Source of the DNA: Microbacterium kunmingense
GTDB taxonomy: Bacteria; Actinomycetota; Actinomycetes; Actinomycetales; Microbacteriaceae
Length of the DNA: 64,000 nt
Assembly (NCBI RefSeq): GCF_023155745.1
Contig: NZ_JAKNUS010000010.1
Location: 62,001 to 126,000, forward strand
Direction of reading: 5' to 3'
Made by a program: the position numbers and the translations under genes. Positions 7,612 to 16,837 of the stretch are shown here, in pieces (the first letter of the stretch is position 1; the number at the start of each line of letters is the position of its first letter). The notes beneath the pieces are model-generated. The model was not told the origin of the DNA. It saw nothing but the letters and a program-made list of their open reading frames with translations, and made no database searches.

Positions 7612-8672
7612 GCCCCCGCGAGCGCCTGGGAGGTCGTGACCCATTCGTCGAGCTTGCGGGCGGCCGCACCGTCGTCGATCGTCGCGGCAGCGACATCCCG
7701 GGCCTCGGCCAGCCGCTCCAGGATCGGCCGCCCCGCCTGTCCCGGGTCGCGGAAGAGCCGGTAGGCGACGATGCCCGCGGCGGCGTTGAGCTCCACGATG
7801 TCGCGGACCGGTCCGCTCTCGCCGTCGAAGACGCGGCGCACGATGGCGGCGTTGTGCTCGGGTTCCCCTCCAAGCAGATCGTCGATGTCGGCGAGCGGGA
7901 TGCCGAGATCGCGGGGATCGAGGTCATGCTCGTGGATGTCGCCGAGACTGATCTCCCACAGTCGACTGTGGCCGGTGGTGGTTAGCTCGTCCAGCCCGTC
8001 GTCCCCGCGGAAGACCAGGGCCGTCGCGCCCCTGGTGCGGAAGACGCCGGTGATGAGGGGCACGCGGTCGAGGGATGCCACCCCCACCGCGTTCGCCTCG
8101 GCGCGGGCGGGGTTGCACAGCGGCCCGAGGAAGTTGAACACCGTGGGAACGCCCAGCTCCCGTCGCACGGGGCCGGCGTGCCGGAACCCGGGGTGGAACG
8201 CCGTCGCGAACGCGAAGGTGATGCCCGCCCGCGAGAGGCTCTCCGCCACGGCGGCCGGGTCGAGGGTCAGATCGATCCCGAGAGCCGAGAGCACGTCCGA
8301 CGAGCCCGAGGACGAGCTCGCCGCCTTGTTGCCGTGCTTCACGACCGGGATCCCGGATGCCGCGGCGACGACGGCCGCCATGGTGGAGACGTTCACGGTG
8401 CCGAACCTGTCGCCGCCCGTGCCGACGATGTCGAGCACGTCGGCGGGGACCGGAAGGGGCACGGCGGCCTCGAGGATCGCGTCGCGGAACCCGACGATCT
8501 CGTCGACCGTCTCGCCCTTCGCACGCAGGGCGGTGAGGAACCCGCCGATCTGCGCGGGGGTCGCTTCGCCCCGCATGATCCGACGCATCGCCCACGTGGA
8601 TTCGGACACACTGAGGTCACGTCGATCCAACAGGCTCGTCAGCACGCCCGGCCACGAAAAGAGCTCCGCCAT
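7608..8672 (-). CDS. trpD: Anthranilate phosphoribosyltransferase
   Basis: 354 residues. It transfers the phosphoribosyl group of PRPP to anthranilate, the second step of the tryptophan branch, in the cytoplasm. Family motifs are 'DIVGTGGDRFGTVNVST' (PRPP binding), 'VKHGNKAASSSSGSSDVL' (anthranilate and PRPP loop), 'HPGFRHAGPVRRELGVPT', 'FNFLGPLCNPA' and 'DGLDELTTTG'. It is the first gene of a four-gene overlapped operon (PHP hydrolase, MFS exporter, lipoprotein) with no other trp gene. A TAGGCT box lies 7 nt before the ATG, so it is likely leaderless. In M. tuberculosis trpD also sits next to ctaE. Confidence 0.95.
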   Translation of the reverse strand: MAELFSWPGVLTSLLDRRDLSVSESTWAMRRIMRGEATPAQIGGFLTALRAKGETVDEIVGFRDAILEAAVPLPVPADVLDIVGTGGDRFGTVNVSTMAAVVAAASGIPVVKHGNKAASSSSGSSDVLSALGIDLTLDPAAVAESLSRAGITFAFATAFHPGFRHAGPVRRELGVPTVFNFLGPLCNPARAEANAVGVASLDRVPLITGVFRTRGATALVFRGDDGLDELTTTGHSRLWEISLGDIHEHDLDPRDLGIPLADIDDLLGGEPEHNAAIVRRVFDGESGPVRDIVELNAAAGIVAYRLFRDPGQAGRPILERLAEARDVAAATIDDGAAARKLDEWVTTSQALAGA

Positions 8673-8679
8673 GGCCCTC

Positions 8680-8685
8680 AGCCTA
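8680..8685 (-). promoter_or_regulatory. -10 hexamer TAGGCT of trpD (leaderless)
   Basis: TAGGCT on the minus strand, 7 nt before the trpD ATG at 8672. Confidence 0.55.
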
Positions 8686-8721
8686 CTGTCGAGCCCCGCC
8701 CGGGCATTTCGTTGGCTTTTG

Positions 8722-8735
8722 TGAGGTTAACCTCA
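8722..8735. promoter_or_regulatory. 14-bp perfect palindrome between trpD and ctaE
   Basis: TGAGGTTAACCTCA is perfectly self-complementary. It lies about 36 bp upstream of the trpD -10 box and about 80 bp upstream of the ctaE -10 box. The AGGTTAACCT core has the half-site flavour of DtxR/IdeR iron boxes but lacks their middle bases. It is a candidate operator for either divergent operon; the binding protein is unknown. Confidence 0.45.
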
Positions 8736-8814
8736 GCGATCCTGAAGCCGACGGATTGGTTCGACGGTGAGAAATCGACCTCATCTGTTGGGCGATCGAC
8801 GGCCCGATCTCAGA

Positions 8815-8820
8815 CATAAT
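8815..8820 (+). promoter_or_regulatory. -10 hexamer CATAAT of ctaE (leaderless)
   Basis: CATAAT ends 7 nt before the GTG at 8828. The in-frame ATG at 8819 would lie inside this hexamer, so GTG 8828 is the better start. Confidence 0.5.
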
Positions 8821-8827
8821 GGGGAGC

Positions 8828-9463
8828 GTGACGACCACCCCTGCCACCCACTCCCAGGCCATGCGGTCCGTCAAGCGACCCGATCCGGTCGCCGTCGGAA
8901 CGATCGTATGGCTCGGTTCGGAGGTGATGTTCTTCGCGGGACTGTTCGCGATCTACTTCACCCTCCGCAGCACCTCGCCCGAGCTCTGGGCCGAGCGCAC
9001 CGAGCTGCTGAACGTCCCGTATGCGACCGTCAACACGATCATCCTGGTGCTGTCATCGGTGACATGCCAGATGGGCGTCTTCGCCGCCGAGCGCGCGCAG
9101 CCCTACACGGTGAAGTCGAACCGCTTCTGGAACCGCTGGGGCATGGTCGAGTGGTTCTGGCTCACCTTCGCGCTGGGCGCGATCTTCGTGTCGGGCCAGG
9201 TGTGGGAGTACGCCCAGCTCGTCTACGAAGGCATGTCGATCGACGCTGATTCCTATGCGTCGGCCTTCTACCTCACGACCGGGTTCCACGCCCTGCACGT
9301 CACGGGTGGTCTCATCGCCTTCCTCCTCGTCATCGGGCGCGCGTACGCGGTCCGCAACTTCGGACGCAAGGAAGAGACGTCGGCGATCGTGGTGTCGTAC
9401 TACTGGCACTTCGTCGACGTCGTGTGGATCGCCCTCTTCCTCGTCATCTACTTCCTCAAGTGA
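8828..9463 (+). CDS. ctaE: Cytochrome c oxidase subunit III (aa3)
   Basis: About 211 residues with five transmembrane segments. Family sequence includes '[20 protein letters not shown]' at the first membrane helix and '[15 protein letters not shown]'-like text ('[18 protein letters not shown]') and '[14 protein letters not shown]' at the end. It is part of the aa3 terminal oxidase in the membrane, partnered by CtaC, CtaD and CtaF encoded on the opposite strand 5 kb away. It heads the ctaE-qcrC-qcrA-qcrB operon, the actinobacterial order that underlies the bcc-aa3 supercomplex. The start is set by the CATAAT box 7 nt upstream of GTG; ATG 8819 is the alternative. Confidence 0.95.
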   Translation: MTTTPATHSQAMRSVKRPDPVAVGTIVWLGSEVMFFAGLFAIYFTLRSTSPELWAERTELLNVPYATVNTIILVLSSVTCQMGVFAAERAQPYTVKSNRFWNRWGMVEWFWLTFALGAIFVSGQVWEYAQLVYEGMSIDADSYASAFYLTTGFHALHVTGGLIAFLLVIGRAYAVRNFGRKEETSAIVVSYYWHFVDVVWIALFLVIYFLK

Positions 9464-9483
9464 GAGCGGAGCTGAACCCCGAC

Positions 9484-10284
9484 ATGGCACGCAAGAAATC
9501 CCGCCGCGCGACCGGTCGCCGCAGCCCCTGGGCCGCCGCAGCCCTCATCGGCATCGGCCTGCTGATCACCGGCGGCGTCTACGCCGGCGCCTCCGCAGCC
9601 GTCGCCGCCACCGACGACGGTGGCACGACCCAGGAGCTCACGGTCGAGGACGGCGAGGTGCTGTTCCAGGCGAACTGCGCGACCTGCCACGGCCTCAACC
9701 TGCAGGGCTCCGAGGCCGGCCCGTCGCTCTACGGTGTGGGCGAGCTGTCGGTCCACTTCCAGGTCAGCACCGGACGCATGCCGCTGCAGGCGCAGGGCCC
9801 GCAGGCTCCGCGGAAGCCGGTGCAGTTCACCGAGGCGCAGACCCAGGCTCTCGCCGAGTACGTGCAGTCGGTCGCCCCCGGCCCGGAGTTCCCGGCGGAT
9901 GAGGTTCTCGACGGCGAGGGCGACGCGTCTCGCGGCGGGGAGCTCTTCCGCATCAACTGCGCGATGTGCCACAACGTGGCCGGCGCCGGTGGTGCGCTGA
10001 CCGAGGGCAAGTACGCTCCGGCTCTGGACGGAACGTCTCCTCTGAATATCTACGCCGCGATGGTGACCGGCCCGCAGAACATGCCGGTGTTCAACAACAT
10101 GAACCTCTCCCTCGAGGAGAAGCGGGACATCATCACCTACCTGCTCTACATACAGGAAAACCGGTCCCCCGGTGGGTTCGAGCTCGGTTCGCTGGGCCCG
10201 GTCTCCGAGGGTCTGTTCATCTGGATCTTCGGCATCGGTTCGCTGATCGCCATCACCGTGTGGGTCACGGCGAAATCCAACTGA
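9484..10284 (+). CDS. qcrC: Cytochrome bcc complex, di-heme cytochrome c subunit
   Basis: 266 residues with a membrane anchor at each end: an N-terminal signal-anchor at about 18-42 and a C-terminal helix ('FIWIFGIGSLIAITVWV'). Between them lie two c-type heme sites, CATCH at 65-69 and CAMCH at 159-163, each in a cytochrome c fold outside the membrane. It accepts electrons from the Rieske protein and passes them directly to the CuA site of CtaC, replacing a soluble cytochrome c in Actinobacteria. ATG 9484 follows a GGAG about 10 nt upstream. It lies 20 nt after ctaE. Confidence 0.96.
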   Translation: MARKKSRRATGRRSPWAAAALIGIGLLITGGVYAGASAAVAATDDGGTTQELTVEDGEVLFQANCATCHGLNLQGSEAGPSLYGVGELSVHFQVSTGRMPLQAQGPQAPRKPVQFTEAQTQALAEYVQSVAPGPEFPADEVLDGEGDASRGGELFRINCAMCHNVAGAGGALTEGKYAPALDGTSPLNIYAAMVTGPQNMPVFNNMNLSLEEKRDIITYLLYIQENRSPGGFELGSLGPVSEGLFIWIFGIGSLIAITVWVTAKSN

Positions 10285-10313
10285 CCCGTCACGACACAGC
10301 AACGAGGAGCACC

Positions 10314-11393
10314 ATGGCACACGAGGACGACGCGCTCGCCCACGAGAGGGCTTCCTGGCAGCCCTCGAGCGGTCTCGCCGTGGCCGTCAAGGATCCGGTG
10401 AAGGCACCGGCTCTGCCGCCCCACCGCGAGCGGATGACGGACAAGGACCCCGCCGCGATGAAGCGGGCGGTCCGCACGGTCTACACCCTTTTCTACCTGT
10501 CGGTCGCCGGCAGCATCGCAGCGATCGTGGCGTACTTCGCGTTCCCGATCGAGAGCGGTCGCCTCACCGACATCCGGTACAACAACCTCTTCATCGGTCT
10601 CGGGATCGCGCTGGCGCTCCTGGCCATCGGCATCGCCGCGATCCACTGGTCCAAGGCGATCATGGCCGACAAGGAGCACATCGAGCCCCGGCACGCCACC
10701 CGCGGCAAGGACACCACGCGCGCCGCAGTCGTGGAGTCGTTCCGTACCGCGAACGAGGAGTCCGGTTTCGGTCGCCGCGCGCTGATCCGCAACGGTCTGT
10801 TCGCCGCGCTGGTCGCCTCGATCCTCCCCGGCATCACGCTGTTCCGCGGCCTCGCCCCGTTCAACTCGACTGAGAACCCCATTGCCGGAAACCCCGTCGC
10901 GCTCCTCGAGCACACGATGTGGGAGGAGGGCATGCGCCTGGCGCTCGACCCCACCGGGGAGCCCATCCGCGCCGCCGACGTCACCCTCGGCTCCGCCTTC
11001 CACGTCATCCCCGAGCCGCTCGCCGAGCTCTCCCACGAGGAGGGCTACCTCGAGGAGAAGGCCAAGGCGATCGTCCTCCTCATGCGCCTGCGCCCCGAGG
11101 ACCTCCCGGCCGAGACCAACCGCCTGGACTGGACCTACGACGGAATCGTCGCATACTCCAAGGTCTGCACGCACGTCGGCTGCCCCGTGGCTCTCTACGA
11201 GCAGCTGACCCACCACCTGCTGTGCCCCTGCCACCAGTCGCAGTTCGACGTGGCCAACGGCGCTCGGGTGATCTTCGGCCCGGCCGCACGGCCGCTGCCG
11301 CAGCTACCGATCACGGTGGACGACGAGGGCTATCTCGTGGCCCAGAGTGACTTCACCGAACCCGTTGGCCCGAGCTTCTGGGAGCGCCGATGA
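10314..11393 (+). CDS. qcrA: Cytochrome bcc complex, Rieske iron-sulfur subunit
   Basis: 359 residues. The N-terminal half has three hydrophobic segments, the extended anchor typical of actinobacterial QcrA. The Rieske domain carries CTHVGC (285-290) and CPCH (304-307), the Cys and His ligands of the 2Fe-2S cluster, followed by 'GPAARPLPQLPI'. It transfers electrons from menaquinol to QcrC. ATG 10314 has AGGAG 5 nt upstream. The stop overlaps the qcrB start as ATGA, so the two are translationally coupled. Confidence 0.96.
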   Translation: MAHEDDALAHERASWQPSSGLAVAVKDPVKAPALPPHRERMTDKDPAAMKRAVRTVYTLFYLSVAGSIAAIVAYFAFPIESGRLTDIRYNNLFIGLGIALALLAIGIAAIHWSKAIMADKEHIEPRHATRGKDTTRAAVVESFRTANEESGFGRRALIRNGLFAALVASILPGITLFRGLAPFNSTENPIAGNPVALLEHTMWEEGMRLALDPTGEPIRAADVTLGSAFHVIPEPLAELSHEEGYLEEKAKAIVLLMRLRPEDLPAETNRLDWTYDGIVAYSKVCTHVGCPVALYEQLTHHLLCPCHQSQFDVANGARVIFGPAARPLPQLPITVDDEGYLVAQSDFTEPVGPSFWERR

Positions 11394-13234
11394 GCACCGG
11401 GAACCACCCCACAGAGAACGTGACCCTCGAGCCGGCCATGACGGACGGAACGCAGGGCACGACAGACGGCAAGCCGCTCGGAGGCCGATTCGTCGGCTGG
11501 GCGGCCAACTACGTCGATGAGCGCACGAGCGTCTCCGGCCTCGTCAAGGAGCTCGGTCGCAAGATCTTCCCCGACCACTGGTCGTTCATGCTCGGCGAGA
11601 TCGCGCTGTGGAGCTTCGTCGTCGTCCTCATCTCGGGGACGTTCCTGACGTTCTTCTTCGACGCGTCCATGGTCGAGACCCACTACACCGGGTCGTGGCT
11701 GCCGATGCGCGGCATCGAGATGTCGGCGGCCATGGCCTCGACCCTCGAGATCTCGTTCGACATCCGCGGCGGCCTCCTGGTCCGCCAGATCCACCACTGG
11801 GCGGCGCTGGTGTTCATCGCGGGCATCGGTGTGCACATGCTCCGGGTGTTCTTCACCGGCGCGTTCCGCAAGCCCCGTGAGCTGAACTGGGTCATCGGCT
11901 TCGTGCTGTTCGTCCTGGCGATGGGTGAGGGCTTCACCGGCTACTCGCTCCCCGACGACGTGCTCTCCGGCAATGGCCTCCGCATCATCGACGGCATGAT
12001 CAAGGGCATCCCCCTGATCGGCACGTGGACCTCGTTCCTGCTGTTCGGCGGAGAGTTCCCGGGCACCGCCATCGTGGGCCGCCTCTACGCGCTGCACATC
12101 CTGCTGCTGCCCGCGATCCTTGTGGCCCTGCTCGTGGCGCACCTGATGCTCATGATCATCAACAAGCACACGCAGTTCGCCGGCCCCGGCCGCACGAACG
12201 ACAACGTCGTGGGCTACCCGATGATGCCGGTCTACATGTCCAAGATGGGCGGCTTCTTCTTCATCACCTTCGGTGTGATCGTGCTCGTCGCGTCGCTGTT
12301 CACGATCAACCCGATCTGGAACTACGGCCCCTACGACCCGTCACCGGTGTCGGCGGGTACGCAGCCCGACTGGTACATCGGCTTCGCCGACGGGATGCTG
12401 CGACTGATCCCGCCGCACCTGGAGACGGTCTTCCTCGACCGCACCTGGTCGTGGAACATCATCATCCCGATCACGATCCTCGGCCTCTTCCTCGTCGTCG
12501 TCGCGCTCTACCCCTTCATCGAGGCGTGGATCACCGGCGACAAGCGCGAGCACCACATCGCCCAGCGTCCCCGCAACGCCGCCACCCGCACCGCCATCGG
12601 CGCGGCCGGCGTGACGTTCTACGCGGTGATGTGGGCGGCGGCGTCGTCCGACCTGATCGCGACCCACTTCTGGCTGACCATGGAGGGTGTCATCCACACC
12701 CTGCAGGTGGCACTGATCCTCGGGCCGATCATCGCCTACTTCGTCACCAAGCGCATCTGCATCGCACTGCAGAAGAAGGACCGCGAGATCCTGCTGCACG
12801 GCTACGAGTCGGGCCGCATCGTGCGCCTCCCCGGTGGCGAGTACATCGAGGTTCACCAGCCGGTCGACGAGTACGAGCGCTGGAAGCTCATCGAGACGGA
12901 CGTGTACGAGCCCCTGGTCGTGCGACCGAACGCGAAGGGCCGCATCCCGTGGCACCAGAACGTCCGCGCGTCGATCTCGCGGTGGTTCTTCGAGGACCGC
13001 CTCACTCCGCTCACGCAGACGGAACTGGATGCGGCGCTGGAGCACCAGCACCACACCCTCGACCACGTCGCCAGCGAGAAGGACGCCGAGCTCCAGGGCG
13101 CCCACGAGCGCGCGGGCGTCCCGGACGCGCCGCACGTGCCGATCGACGACGGCAGCCGCTCCGAGACGGCCGTCCGTCCCTCCAACGTCATCGTCGCCGA
13201 GGAGACCCGACCGCCCCAGGGCCATAAGGACTGA
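11390..13234 (+). CDS. qcrB: Cytochrome bcc complex, cytochrome b subunit
   Basis: 614 residues. The membrane core has two helices bearing heme-b His pairs ('IHHWAALVFIAGIGVHML' and 'ALHILLLPAILVALLVAHLM'), and the quinol-site motif reads PDWY ('AGTQPDWYIGF'), the actinobacterial variant of PEWY. After the last helix comes a long cytoplasmic tail of roughly 150 residues, rich in Glu and His, as in other Actinobacteria. It oxidises menaquinol and translocates protons. It is the last gene of the operon and is followed 13 nt later by a strong terminator. Confidence 0.96.
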   Translation: MSTGNHPTENVTLEPAMTDGTQGTTDGKPLGGRFVGWAANYVDERTSVSGLVKELGRKIFPDHWSFMLGEIALWSFVVVLISGTFLTFFFDASMVETHYTGSWLPMRGIEMSAAMASTLEISFDIRGGLLVRQIHHWAALVFIAGIGVHMLRVFFTGAFRKPRELNWVIGFVLFVLAMGEGFTGYSLPDDVLSGNGLRIIDGMIKGIPLIGTWTSFLLFGGEFPGTAIVGRLYALHILLLPAILVALLVAHLMLMIINKHTQFAGPGRTNDNVVGYPMMPVYMSKMGGFFFITFGVIVLVASLFTINPIWNYGPYDPSPVSAGTQPDWYIGFADGMLRLIPPHLETVFLDRTWSWNIIIPITILGLFLVVVALYPFIEAWITGDKREHHIAQRPRNAATRTAIGAAGVTFYAVMWAAASSDLIATHFWLTMEGVIHTLQVALILGPIIAYFVTKRICIALQKKDREILLHGYESGRIVRLPGGEYIEVHQPVDEYERWKLIETDVYEPLVVRPNAKGRIPWHQNVRASISRWFFEDRLTPLTQTELDAALEHQHHTLDHVASEKDAELQGAHERAGVPDAPHVPIDDGSRSETAVRPSNVIVAEETRPPQGHKD

Positions 13235-13247
13235 TCGGTTCTCGTAG

Positions 13248-13288
13248 GAAGGGTCCTGCACTCCCCGGGGGTGCAGGGCCCTTCTCGT
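13248..13288 (+). terminator. Intrinsic terminator of ctaE-qcrCAB
   Basis: A near-perfect stem: GAAGGGTCCTGCACTC (13248-13263) pairs with 13269-13284 with only G-T wobbles, around a short C/G loop, followed by a CTCGTTG tail with a weak T stretch. It lies 13 nt after the qcrB stop. Confidence 0.85.
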
Positions 13289-13362
13289 TGCCACCGGTAT
13301 GAACGGCAGGAATCCATCCGTCGCTGGCCGTCCCGCAGATCGTCAGAGCGCCGTACGGCCCG

Positions 13363-13368
13363 TACCGT
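13363..13368 (+). promoter_or_regulatory. -10 hexamer TACCGT of the rhodanese gene (leaderless)
   Basis: TACCGT ends exactly 6 nt before the ATG at 13375. Confidence 0.5.
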
Positions 13369-13374
13369 GGACTC

Positions 13375-13800
13375 ATGATCGACGCTGCCTCGTACTTCGC
13401 CGCCAAGCTCGCCTACGAGACCGACGCCTCCGACGTCTACGCCGCCCAACGCGCCGGAGAGGACGTCATCCTCCTCGACGTCCGCAGCGACGAGGCGTGG
13501 CGGCAGGGCCGGATCACCGGTGCCCGGCACCTCCCCTATCGCGACATCCCCACGCGCGCGCCTCGAGAGCTCGCCGGAGCCGCGGAGGTCGTCGTCTACT
13601 GCTGGAGCCCCGGCTGCAACGCGGGAACGAAGGCCGCAGCCGCGTTGGCCGAGCTCGGGTTCGCGGTGCGGGAGATGATCGGCGGCTACGAGTACTGGGT
13701 GAGAGAGGGACAGCCCACGGAGAACGACGAGGGCCCGCTCCCACGCACCTTCGACCCCCAGGTCATGGTCGTGCGGTCGAAGACCGATCACGCCGTCTGA
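13375..13800 (+). CDS. Rhodanese-like domain protein
   Basis: 141 residues, one rhodanese domain. 'VILLDVRSDEAWRQGRITGA' is the conserved strand and loop. The active-site loop is CWSPGC (Cys about residue 77 within 'VVYCWSPGCNAGTKAAAALA'), so it should be able to carry a persulfide or act as a sulfurtransferase in the cytoplasm. 'IGGYEYWVREGQP' closes the fold. It is monocistronic between the two respiratory operons, and the convergent PP2C gene ends 28 bp away. Confidence 0.88.
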   Translation: MIDAASYFAAKLAYETDASDVYAAQRAGEDVILLDVRSDEAWRQGRITGARHLPYRDIPTRAPRELAGAAEVVVYCWSPGCNAGTKAAAALAELGFAVREMIGGYEYWVREGQPTENDEGPLPRTFDPQVMVVRSKTDHAV

Positions 13801-13827
13801 CGGGCGCTGAGCGCGCCGCAGGCAGGA

Positions 13828-14628
13828 TCAGCCGGCCGCCAGGTCGCCGAGCGGACCGTCGAGGGCGAAACGGCGTGCTGCCGCCCCCACGAAGATCGGT
13901 GCCTGGCGTGCCGACGCCTCACCGACGACGACGTCCGTGACGACCACGGTCACGTTGTCGGCGGCGCCGGCGTCCAGGGCGAGGCTGACGAGCTGCGACG
14001 CCGCACCCTCGCGATCCTCCTGCCGGAGGGCCTCCCGCACCGCCTCATCGTCGACGTAGTCCGTGAGGCCGTCGCTGCACAGCAGCCACCGGTCGTCGCG
14101 GTGCGGCTCGACCCACGTCACCAACGGCAGGTCTTCGGGACCGCCCGACATCGAGGCGGTGATCAGGTTGCGGTGCGGGTGGGTCATGACATCCTCGGCC
14201 CGCACGTGGCCACCGTCGACGAGCGCCTGAACGAACGAGTCGTCGCGCGTCATGCGGGTCATCGTCCCCGATCGCAGGGAGTAGGCGCGCGAGTCGCCGA
14301 TGTGCGCGAGGAGGAGCCGATCGCGATGACCGAGGAAGAGGCCGGTGAACGTCGTCGCCATACCCGCCAGGCGGGGATCGCGGTGCGCGTGCGCTGCGAT
14401 GTCCCAGTTGGCCAGCAGCGTCCGCTCCGTGAGCATTTCCGCGTCGGGTGACTGGTGCCACCCGGCGACGAGGCGGTGGACGAAGGCGGCGGAGGCCAGA
14501 TCACCCGCCGGGCCGCCCCCGACGCCGTCGGCGACCCCCGCTCCCCAGGGCGCGGCGAACGCCGAATCCTGGTTGCTCGGACGCGGCCCCGATGCCGAGG
14601 CAGCTGCCGACTCCAGTCGGAACGCCAC
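13828..14628 (-). CDS. PP2C-family serine/threonine phosphatase
   Basis: 266 residues. PP2C motifs in order: 'RPSNQDS' with the first metal Asp, 'GVADGVGG', 'FLGHRDRLLLAHIGDSRAYS', 'DDSFVQALVDGG', 'LLCSDGLTDYV' and 'AADNVTVVVTDV', which together supply the Mn/Mg-binding Asp residues. There is no membrane segment, so it is cytoplasmic. GTG 14628 begins 2 nt after the ctaF stop, so it is very likely co-transcribed with ctaC-ctaD-ctaF. The other signalling gene in this window is the PASTA kinase at 50241, far away. The coupling to oxidase genes suggests, but does not prove, a link between protein phosphorylation and respiration. Confidence 0.9.
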   Translation of the reverse strand: MAFRLESAAASASGPRPSNQDSAFAAPWGAGVADGVGGGPAGDLASAAFVHRLVAGWHQSPDAEMLTERTLLANWDIAAHAHRDPRLAGMATTFTGLFLGHRDRLLLAHIGDSRAYSLRSGTMTRMTRDDSFVQALVDGGHVRAEDVMTHPHRNLITASMSGGPEDLPLVTWVEPHRDDRWLLCSDGLTDYVDDEAVREALRQEDREGAASQLVSLALDAGAADNVTVVVTDVVVGEASARQAPIFVGAAARRFALDGPLGDLAAG

Positions 14629-14630
14629 TG

Positions 14631-15071
14631 TCAGCGGGCGAAGTATCCGCGGTAGTACTCGTAGACCCAGCCGACGATCGCGACGGCGAAGACCCCGAGG
14701 CCGATGGGCACCATCCACGCTCCGACGGCGAGTCCGATGAACGCGAGCCCGGCGGAGAAGGCGAGGACGATCGGCCACCACGACCACGGGCTGAACTCGC
14801 CCATCTCGGGATCGCCGTCATCGATGTCGGCCGTCAGCACGTCTTCAGGGAGTTCGCCGCCCTGCGCGACATGGACCCGCTGGATGTAGAACGCGATGAG
14901 GGCGGCCATGAACGCGGTGAACAGCAGCGCGACGGAGCCGACCCATTCGATGGCCGAGAACCACGGAACCTCGGCGGTCGTGTACGCGATGATGTTCCAC
15001 ACCGTGTAGAACGCGAAGACCAGCAAGAAGAAGCCGCTGAGCAGCCACCAGAGTCCGACGTTGGTACGCAC
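14631..15071 (-). CDS. ctaF: Cytochrome c oxidase subunit IV (actinobacterial)
   Basis: 146 residues with four hydrophobic helices ('LWWLLSGFFLLVFAFYTVW', 'AALLFTAFMAALIAFYI'-like, 'WWPIVLAFSAGLAFIGLAVG', 'GLGVFAVAIVGWVYEYY'). This is the small accessory subunit specific to actinobacterial aa3 oxidase. GTG 15071 directly abuts the ctaD stop. The gene is followed at 2 nt by the PP2C phosphatase gene. Confidence 0.93.
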   Translation of the reverse strand: MRTNVGLWWLLSGFFLLVFAFYTVWNIIAYTTAEVPWFSAIEWVGSVALLFTAFMAALIAFYIQRVHVAQGGELPEDVLTADIDDGDPEMGEFSPWSWWPIVLAFSAGLAFIGLAVGAWMVPIGLGVFAVAIVGWVYEYYRGYFAR

Positions 15072-16835
15072 TTACTTGACCTCTCCCTGTGCCAGGTCGA
15101 CCACGGGCGTGTCCGGGGCGTCCTTGGCCGGCCCCACACCGACGGGCAGGCCCGCCTCCGGGTGGTTCAGGTCGAACGCCGGACGCTCGCTGCGAATCCG
15201 CGGGATCGAGGTGAAGTTGTGTCGCGGCGGCGGGCAGGACGTCGCCCACTCGAGCGAGGCGCCGTAGCCCCACGGGTCGTTGACGGTGACCTTCGGCGCC
15301 TTGCGCGCGGTGATCCAGACGTTGAACAGGAACGGGATCATCGACGCGCCGAGGATCATCGCACCCACGGTGGAGACCTGGTTCTGCCAGGTCCACCCGT
15401 CAGCGGCGGAGTAGTCGGCGTAGCGGCGGACCATGCCGTCCACGCCCAGCCAGTGCTGGATGAGGAAGGTCATGTGGAAGCCGATGAACAGAAGCCAGAA
15501 GTGGATCATGCCCAGGCGCTCGTTCAACATGCGTCCCGTCCACTTCGGCCACCAGAAGTAGAAGCCCGCGAACATCGCGAAGACGACGGTTCCGAAGACC
15601 ACGTAGTGGAAGTGGGCCACGACGAAGTAGGAGTCGGAGAGGGCGAAGTCCAGGGGCGGCGACGAGAGGATGACGCCGGTCAGACCGCCGAAGACGAACG
15701 AGACCAGGAAGCCCAGCGCGAACACCATCGGCGTCTCGAAGGTGACCGACCCGCGCCACATGGTGCCGATCCAGTTGAAGATCTTCACGCCCGTGGGGAC
15801 GGCGATCAGCATCGTCATCAGCGCGAAGAACGGTAGGAGCACGCCGCCGGTGACGTACATGTGGTGCGCCCACACCGCCACCGAAAGCGCCGCGATGGCG
15901 ATGGTCGCGTAGACGAGCGTCTTGTAACCGAAGATCGGCTTCCGGCTGAAGACCGGGAACACCTCGGAGACGATGCCGAAGAACGGCAGCGCGATGATGT
16001 AGACCTCGGGGTGGCCGAAGAACCAGAACAGGTGCTGCCACAGCAGCACGCCGCCGTTCTCGGGATCGTAGATGTGCGAGCCGAAGATGCGATCCGATCC
16101 GGCGGCGAGGATCGCCGCGGCGAGGACCGGGAAGGCCATCAGGATGAGGATGCTGGTGACGAGGGTGTTCCAGGTGAAGATCGGCATGCGCCACATCGTC
16201 ATGCCCGGGGCGCGCATGGTGATGATGGTCGTGATGAAGTTCACCGCACCCAGGATCGTGCCGAAACCGCTCATACCGAGGCCGAGCATCCACAGGTTCC
16301 CGCCGACACCTGGTGAGAAGGTCTCACTCGCCAACGGCTGATAGGCGAACCAGCCGAACGAGGCCGCACCGGCCGGCGTCAGGAAGCCCGAGACCGCGAT
16401 CAGCGAACCGAACAGGAACAGCCAGAACGCGAAGGCGTTCAGGCGAGGGAAGGCGACGTCAGGGGCGCCGATCTGCAGGGGCAGGATGGCGTTGGCGAAG
16501 CCGGCGAAAAGCGGCGTCGCGAACATCAGGAGCATCACGGTGCCGTGCATCGTGAACAGCTGGTTGTACTGCTCCTTGGTCGGGACGACCTGCATGCCGG
16601 GCTCGAACAGCTCGGCGCGAATGATGAGGGCCATCACGCCGGCGAACATGAAGAACACCACCGATGCGATCAGGTACATGTACCCGATCGTCTTGTGGTC
16701 AGTGGAGGTGATCCACTTGACGACGATGTTGCCCTTCTGCTCGACGCGGGACGAGCTCAGCAGGGCGGCCTGCCGCGGCGGCAGCGTCGAGGAGCGGCCG
16801 GGTGTGGATTCCTGCGGTGGCAGTGTCGTCGCCAT
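15072..16835 (-). CDS. ctaD: Cytochrome c oxidase subunit I (aa3)
   Basis: 587 residues with twelve core transmembrane helices. '[13 protein letters not shown]'-type N-terminus ('[12 protein letters not shown]'), '[13 protein letters not shown]' (CuB His and the Tyr-His cross-link), '[10 protein letters not shown]' (CuB His pair) and '[15 protein letters not shown]' (heme a3 and heme a ligands) are all present. It is the catalytic oxygen-reducing, proton-pumping subunit. It lies 2 nt after ctaC and abuts ctaF, forming one operon. Confidence 0.97.
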   Translation of the reverse strand: MATTLPPQESTPGRSSTLPPRQAALLSSSRVEQKGNIVVKWITSTDHKTIGYMYLIASVVFFMFAGVMALIIRAELFEPGMQVVPTKEQYNQLFTMHGTVMLLMFATPLFAGFANAILPLQIGAPDVAFPRLNAFAFWLFLFGSLIAVSGFLTPAGAASFGWFAYQPLASETFSPGVGGNLWMLGLGMSGFGTILGAVNFITTIITMRAPGMTMWRMPIFTWNTLVTSILILMAFPVLAAAILAAGSDRIFGSHIYDPENGGVLLWQHLFWFFGHPEVYIIALPFFGIVSEVFPVFSRKPIFGYKTLVYATIAIAALSVAVWAHHMYVTGGVLLPFFALMTMLIAVPTGVKIFNWIGTMWRGSVTFETPMVFALGFLVSFVFGGLTGVILSSPPLDFALSDSYFVVAHFHYVVFGTVVFAMFAGFYFWWPKWTGRMLNERLGMIHFWLLFIGFHMTFLIQHWLGVDGMVRRYADYSAADGWTWQNQVSTVGAMILGASMIPFLFNVWITARKAPKVTVNDPWGYGASLEWATSCPPPRHNFTSIPRIRSERPAFDLNHPEAGLPVGVGPAKDAPDTPVVDLAQGEVK

Positions 16836-16837
16836 GA

